A program made the position numbers and the translations under genes. DNA of 44,209 nt from JAMCTM01 sp023473545 (GTDB lineage Bacteria > Patescibacteriota > Microgenomatia > Levybacterales > UBA12049). Positions 40,530 through 44,209 of the stretch are shown here, in pieces (position 1 is the first letter of the stretch; each line of letters starts with the position of its first letter). The DNA lies in the NCBI GenBank assembly GCA_023473545.1, contig JAMCXO010000013.1, positions 1 through 44,209 on the forward strand. Direction: 5' to 3'. The notes below the pieces were generated by a model that was given only the letters and a program-made list of their open reading frames with translations, searched no databases and was not told the origin of the DNA.

Positions 40530-41183
40530 GCCTGAAAAAGTCAAGCTGTGCTTTTCTCTCCACCGCCGCACTTCTTTATGGTTGCCCGAGAGTAAGATTT
40601 TTGGCACCCTTAGGTTTTTATAAGTCCTTGGTTTTGTGTACTGCGGATGTTCAAGGTAGTCGGGAGAGATAGAGAAAGATTCATTTTCTGTTGCTTCTTT
40701 CTTAAGCACGTTCTTGATAAGACGGACAACGGAATCCGTTATAAGCATAGCCGGTATTTCTCCGCCTGTTGTTATAAAGCTTCCTACCGATATTTTTCCG
40801 TCAATAAATTTGTTTATTCTTTCATCAACCCCTTCATAATGTCCGCAAACTAAAATAAGATGTCTTAATCCGGAGAATTCTTTGGCTCTTTTTTGATTAA
40901 AACCTTTACCGCGGGCATCAAGCAGTATTACCTTTTGGCTCCTTTTGGATAACTTATCCTTTGCCTTTTCTATGGCTTTTTCTAACACGTCAACCCTCAA
41001 AACCATTCCCACGCCCCCTCCATATGGTTTATCATCAACTATTTTATGTTTCCCGATGCCAAAATCACGAATGTTTACCAATTTAATATCCGCAAGTTTG
41101 TTTTTCTCCGCGTGTTTTATTATGGAATGACTGAAAGGACCGGAAAACATTTCCGGAAAAAGAGTGAGGATTGTGATTTTCAT
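40512..41183 (-). CDS. trmD: tRNA (guanine-37-N1)-methyltransferase
   Basis: A 223-residue SPOUT methyltransferase that methylates G37 of tRNAs reading CNN-type codons. Family marks: ITILTLFPEMFSGPF at the start, KPYGGGVGMVLR, LILVCGHYEGVDERI, SVGSFITTGGEIPAM (the trefoil-knot cofactor loop, slightly different from the common SIGDYVLSGGE) and SPDYLEHPQYTKP. It follows khpA by three bases and is last in the rpmF operon. It converges on pilO. Confidence 0.96.
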   Translation of the reverse strand: MKITILTLFPEMFSGPFSHSIIKHAEKNKLADIKLVNIRDFGIGKHKIVDDKPYGGGVGMVLRVDVLEKAIEKAKDKLSKRSQKVILLDARGKGFNQKRAKEFSGLRHLILVCGHYEGVDERINKFIDGKISVGSFITTGGEIPAMLITDSVVRLIKNVLKKEATENESFSISPDYLEHPQYTKPRTYKNLRVPKILLSGNHKEVRRWREKHSLTFSGLEKRR

Positions 41184-41186
41184 ATC

Positions 41187-41426
41187 CTAAGAGGAGAATT
41201 CCTGGAGGGTAATGTTGACTCTTTTGTTTTGTTTAACCGCCGGTATTTTCATGACGTTTCTGATGGATCTTATAATCTTTCCCTGCTTGCCGATAAGCCT
41301 GCCCATCTGATCCTGAGGGGCTTTTACGGTAAGGGTTATAAACCCGTTGTTTTCTTCCTCTTCTATTTCTATTTTTGTTGGGTCATCCGCTATTGATGAC
41401 ACTATAAAATTAAGTATATTTTTCAT
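41187..41426 (-). CDS. khpA: KH-domain RNA-binding protein KhpA
   Basis: A 79-residue single KH-domain protein with the GxxG loop in MGRLIGKQGKIIRSIRNVM. KhpA acts with KhpB in many bacteria in RNA binding and cell growth control. It lies between rpsP and trmD, its usual position; its ATG overlaps the rpsP stop by four bases. Confidence 0.93.
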   Translation of the reverse strand: MKNILNFIVSSIADDPTKIEIEEEENNGFITLTVKAPQDQMGRLIGKQGKIIRSIRNVMKIPAVKQNKRVNITLQEFSS

Positions 41427-41650
41427 GATTCAACAACCCTTCTGGCGGTAGGGGTTAGCTTTGCTCCTTTGGAAATCCAATAGTTTACCCTTTCCAGATT
41501 AATTTTTTTATCTTCCTTATTTAGATATTTATGGTAGTGCCCCAGTTCTTCAACAGGTTTGCCGTCCCGGCGCTGTCTTTTTTCGGCGACAACAATCCTG
41601 TATTTTGCCTCCCCCTTTTTCCCTATTTTTGTTAATCTGATAGCAAGCAT
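41423..41650 (-). CDS. rpsP: 30S ribosomal protein S16
   Basis: A 75-residue S16 protein beginning MLAIRLTKIGKKGEAKYRIVV, with GHYHKYL and the WISKGAKLTPTARRVV end. Length is at the short end of the family, as in other compact genomes. Part of the rpsP-khpA-trmD group. Confidence 0.97.
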   Translation of the reverse strand: MLAIRLTKIGKKGEAKYRIVVAEKRQRRDGKPVEELGHYHKYLNKEDKKINLERVNYWISKGAKLTPTARRVVES

Positions 41651-41681
41651 AAGCTTATTATAGCATCTCTATTTCCCACTC

Positions 41682-42347
41682 TCAAGCTTTATTTAGTTTA
41701 CGCAGTGCTTTTTCGGCCGCCTCTTCTTCGGCTCTTTGTTTTGATTTACCCTTTCCTTGTTCTATTAACGCGTTTTGAACATAAACCCCGACAGTAAATA
41801 ATCTTTCATGGGCCGGGCCTTCTTCGGCAAGAACCTTGTAGACCGGGGCGTTTTGTTTTTTTGCCTGCACAAATTCCTGGAGAAGACTCTTGGGATCCTT
41901 GAGCGTATTTTCCCGAGCCAAAACAGATGTTTTTTCCAAAAGCACCGACCTGAGAAATGTTTCAACAGTTTCTATTCCCCGATCCAGATAAAGCGCGCCG
42001 ACAAAGGCTTCGAAACTGTCCGCAAGAAGTGATTCGTTTTCCCGCCCGTTGGATTCTTCCTCTCCGCGGGAAAGTTTAAGAAGAGAGCCGAAATTCAGCT
42101 GTCTGGCTACAGAGGCAAGAGATTTTGTGTTAACCAGCAAAGAGCGGAGATTAGTTAGTTTGCCCTCGTTAAAATTGGGGAACAAGGCGAACAGGTGCCT
42201 TGACACGATAAAAGATATAATGCTGTCGCCCAAAAATTCCAGTCTTTCGTTATTCTCTAATTTCTCCCTGGCTTCATTCAAGTATGACCGATGGGTAAAG
42301 GCCTGATCAAACAGTTTTTTATTTTTAAAGTTTGGAAGATTTTTCAT
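41682..42347 (-). CDS. rnc: Ribonuclease III
   Basis: A 221-residue double-strand-specific endoribonuclease. The signature ERLEFLGDSIISF (residues 34-46) and the second acidic cluster LLADSFEAFVGALYLDRG carry the catalytic Glu/Asp residues; the C-terminal dsRNA-binding domain runs from about 150 (DPKSLLQEFVQAK) to GKSKQRAEEEAAEKAL. It processes rRNA precursors. The start overlaps the end of nusB by 23 bases. Confidence 0.97.
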   Translation of the reverse strand: MKNLPNFKNKKLFDQAFTHRSYLNEAREKLENNERLEFLGDSIISFIVSRHLFALFPNFNEGKLTNLRSLLVNTKSLASVARQLNFGSLLKLSRGEEESNGRENESLLADSFEAFVGALYLDRGIETVETFLRSVLLEKTSVLARENTLKDPKSLLQEFVQAKKQNAPVYKVLAEEGPAHERLFTVGVYVQNALIEQGKGKSKQRAEEEAAEKALRKLNKA

Positions 42348-42690
42348 AGGAAATAATAGCGCCTAGGGCTCCGTTTACAAAGGAAGGGCTTGTTTCGCCG
42401 CCAAATTCCTTAGCCAGTTCAACGGCCTCATCTATGATTACCTTTGGCGGTTCCTTTTTTTCTATCATCAGCTCAAACACGGACAATCTGAGTATCGCCA
42501 GGTCAACCTTGTTAATTTTATTAATCGGAAATTGTTTTGCCGCCCTTTTTATATACTTATCTATAATATCTTTTTTTAAAAAAATATTCCTTGTTTTTCT
42601 ATCCGTTCTTTGGTCATAGAAATCAATTTTATAAAGCTCCTGGACTGTTTCCTGTCGTTTTTTATGCCGGGGATCAAGAGATGTTTTCAT
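42325..42690 (-). CDS. nusB: Transcription antitermination protein NusB
   Basis: A 121-residue all-helical NusB protein with RQETVQELYKIDFY near the start and the conserved KVDLAILRLSVFEL and VIIDEAVELAKEFGGETSPSFVNG. It acts in rRNA antitermination with NusE (S10). Its ATG shares one base with the rpmF stop (TAATG). Confidence 0.95.
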   Translation of the reverse strand: MKTSLDPRHKKRQETVQELYKIDFYDQRTDRKTRNIFLKKDIIDKYIKRAAKQFPINKINKVDLAILRLSVFELMIEKKEPPKVIIDEAVELAKEFGGETSPSFVNGALGAIISYEKSSKL

Positions 42691-42896
42691 TAAGAAGGTT
42701 TTTCTTTTTTTGACTTTTCTTTTACCAAGACTATTTGCCTTCCATCATACCAGCCGCATGCGCCGCACAGCGTATGGGGCAAAACATTAGCATTGCAGTT
42801 TGGGCACTTGGCCGGCTTTTTAATTTTAAGCGCGATATGCGATCGTCTTTTTCCCTGCCTTTGGCGCGAGTGTCTTTTTTTTGGCTCCTGTGGCAT
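42690..42896 (-). CDS. rpmF: 50S ribosomal protein L32
   Basis: A 68-residue L32 with the basic N-terminus KKRHSRQRQGKRRSH and a zinc-ribbon: CPNC at 34-37 and CGAC at 48-51. It heads the rpmF-nusB-rnc-rpsP-khpA-trmD run. The ATG follows a predicted -10 by nine bases. Confidence 0.96.
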   Translation of the reverse strand: MPQEPKKRHSRQRQGKRRSHIALKIKKPAKCPNCNANVLPHTLCGACGWYDGRQIVLVKEKSKKEKPS

Positions 42897-42905
42897 AATA
42901 TAGCT

Positions 42906-42934
42906 ATTTTACTCTATTTGCCGTCTTTACGCAA
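42906..42934 (-). promoter_or_regulatory. Promoter of the rpmF-nusB-rnc-rpsP-khpA-trmD operon
   Basis: On the minus strand TTGCGT (42929-42934), 17 bases, TAAAAT (42906-42911), then nine bases to the rpmF ATG; predicted leader about three bases. Confidence 0.5.
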
Positions 42935-42977
42935 CATATGTGTGAAAAGGGTATTGGGCCAGCAACAAAACTGGATT

Positions 42978-44036
42978 TTAGATAAAATATGTTCGTAAAG
43001 CGAATCTATATTGCTCCAAAAATAATCGTTTTACATGGTAAAGACTATTGGTTTCAAAAAAGAGGATTAGCGCTGATTTATATTCATTCTCGTCAATGCT
43101 TCTATACGACAATGGAAAAAGATCGTAGGCAAGAAGGAGCGCGTTGGTAAACATCCGGGCTGTTCGTTTGTTCCCGTCAGCAAACGGCTGAATATAGGCA
43201 AGCATGCTCCCAATGATTAAAGCTTTCTCTAGCGGATAAGTGATTTGATTAACTAATGTAATTGTTTTTTCTAGGGCTTCTTTAATTTGCCATTCATTAT
43301 CGAGCGGCCGGTAGGTTGTTCCTGTAATGCCGACTGGTTGTTTGCGAATACCGCCGGTGATAGATAACTCTTTAATGAGAACATTATGAAGCTGCGTTAT
43401 GCTCTCGAGGGTTACCGTTTTAAAATCATTCTTATGTTCAAGAATGGTTTTAAAGGCATCTTTGTGGTTTAGGATCATAATCGCTTCTTCTTTCGAATGG
43501 CCTCGCGCTTCTCGGCTTTCTTTGATTAATGTTTCCGTCTCAAGGAGTGTGTAGGTGTTTCCTTCAATCCGGGACGACTTCCAGGAGAGCTCGATCATAA
43601 AACGTTCTAATTCTTGTTTGACGATTGTTTGATCAAGTTTCTCTATTGATCCGGTAAATGCGCGGCGGATCGTTTGGAGATCTTCCCGTTCGTTTGGGAA
43701 AATAAGGTTATTAAGATGGAGAAAAACCTCAAAATTAAAAGTATTTTTCACACTCTTTCGCTCATCCGGCTCCAGTCGGAAATATTGGACTAAATCAACT
43801 TTTTTTAACAAAGGATGGGGCGAAGCCGAGCGGTAAGCCGTGCTTGGTCCATTTCCCTTAGCAGCGATTTGTTTTTTAACAAGAAGCAGTTTTAAGTCTC
43901 TGGCGAATGTTGCTTTTGAAGCGGGATAGATAGCAGAAAGCAGCTTGGCAATTTGTTCTCGCGATAGTTCCTCGTTTTCCGCAAGGAGATTGATTATCGC
44001 CCTCTGTCTCGGAGTGAATCTTATCGTCTCATTCAT
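42978..44036 (-). CDS. Fic family protein with Gln in place of the catalytic His
   Basis: A 352-residue Fic-fold protein. An N-terminal winged helix (about residues 5-65, RQRAIINLLAENEELSREQI) precedes the Fic domain. The inhibitory motif SSRIEGN is at 154-160. The core motif reads QPFADGNKRTAR (283-294): the catalytic His is replaced by Gln283, while the anion-binding GN and both Arg remain. Other Fic proteins with QPF at this place exist, so the change may define a subfamily with altered or no transferase activity. The DNA-binding domain suggests a regulator. The start is ATG 44036; an in-frame ATG six codons upstream is possible. It is separate from the rpmF operon 81 bases downstream. Confidence 0.85.
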   Translation of the reverse strand: MNETIRFTPRQRAIINLLAENEELSREQIAKLLSAIYPASKATFARDLKLLLVKKQIAAKGNGPSTAYRSASPHPLLKKVDLVQYFRLEPDERKSVKNTFNFEVFLHLNNLIFPNEREDLQTIRRAFTGSIEKLDQTIVKQELERFMIELSWKSSRIEGNTYTLLETETLIKESREARGHSKEEAIMILNHKDAFKTILEHKNDFKTVTLESITQLHNVLIKELSITGGIRKQPVGITGTTYRPLDNEWQIKEALEKTITLVNQITYPLEKALIIGSMLAYIQPFADGNKRTARMFTNALLLAYDLFPLSYRSIDENEYKSALILFFETNSLYHVKRLFLEQYRFALRTYFI

Positions 44037-44209
44037 ATACCTATACCGTATCATAATAAGACGATAAGCGCAACAGCCAGTCTTACCTAATACAAAATGA
44101 TACTGTAGAGAAACGATTACCTAACCGAAAGATGAGACAAATCATCTGGTAAAAAAGAACGCGAATTGCCATACTAACTGGTGTCATGCAAATTACTATG
44201 GACGATTCG

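Noticed and set aside
1..44209. Alternative genetic code (UGA read as Gly, as in Gracilibacteria/Absconditabacteria)
   Set aside because: gyrA, pilD, nusB-linked genes and others end at TGA exactly where family length predicts, and no recognised gene has an in-frame TGA.
1..44209. CRISPR arrays, tRNA or rRNA genes
   Set aside because: Intergenic regions were scanned for spaced direct repeats, cloverleaf T-loop motifs and conserved rRNA words; none was found.

Overview
The window looks like part of the compact genome of a Candidate Phyla Radiation (Patescibacteria) bacterium, probably of the Microgenomates type. This placement is inferred from gene content and style: short intergenic spaces, many one- to four-base stop/start overlaps, a large type IV pilus locus with many small pseudopilins, the rpmF-nusB-rnc-rpsP-khpA-trmD and gyrB-ppa-gyrA-folD clusters, and a scatter of small toxin-antitoxin and Fic genes. 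The standard genetic code fits: TGA ends many genes and none is read through. No rRNA, tRNA or CRISPR array was seen.

Layout. 1-1240: almost gene-free, with one copy of a GTCATTGC-type interspersed repeat. 1243-4494: accessory genes (Fic protein, Xer-type recombinase, AbiEii-type nucleotidyltransferase with a small partner, and a small ORF broken by an in-frame TAA). 4542-6842: pyrC and rarA. 6901-8937: ECF sigma factor with a membrane anti-sigma candidate, facing a secreted DUF5666-like protein and a small basic ORF; two ECF-like promoters face each other between them. 9035-11290: acetylpolyamine amidohydrolase plus a GNAT acetyltransferase, preceded by a 25-codon leader ORF and an intrinsic terminator. 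11475-17931: adenosine-deaminase-like gene and the pyrB-carA-carB operon, whose transcript should begin in a hairpin. 18006-19572: a decayed, probably foreign patch (G+C-richer membrane protein, IS200/IS605 TnpA remnant, twice-frameshifted GrpB-like gene). 19641-26220: folD, gyrA, ppa, gyrB and a DNA polymerase III delta-prime-like gene. 26262-40529: type IV pilus genes pilB, pilT, pilC, pilin, then (after an insertion of dedA, an AAA/DUF4143 ATPase and a DUF433 antitoxin with a truncated toxin) pilD, five pilin-like proteins, a PilX-like protein and pilM, pilN, pilO. 40512-42934: the trmD to rpmF housekeeping operon on the opposite strand. 42978-44036: a second Fic protein whose catalytic His is replaced by Gln.

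How the genes work together. The pilus block supplies an extension motor (PilB), retraction motor (PilT), platform (PilC), alignment proteins (PilM/N/O), a processing peptidase (PilD) and major/minor pilins. CarAB, PyrB and PyrC give the first three steps of pyrimidine synthesis; the later steps are not in this window. The sigma/anti-sigma pair probably controls itself and the secreted protein.

A recurring theme is promoter geometry. At many operon heads a -10 hexamer lies only 6-9 bases before the start codon (Fic, AbiEii partner, rarA, ECF sigma, adenosine deaminase, gyrB, pilB, pilX, rpmF), which predicts leaderless or nearly leaderless mRNAs. Several genes inside operons instead carry Shine-Dalgarno sequences or overlap the gene before them. 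All functional calls are from reading the sequence; no database search was run.
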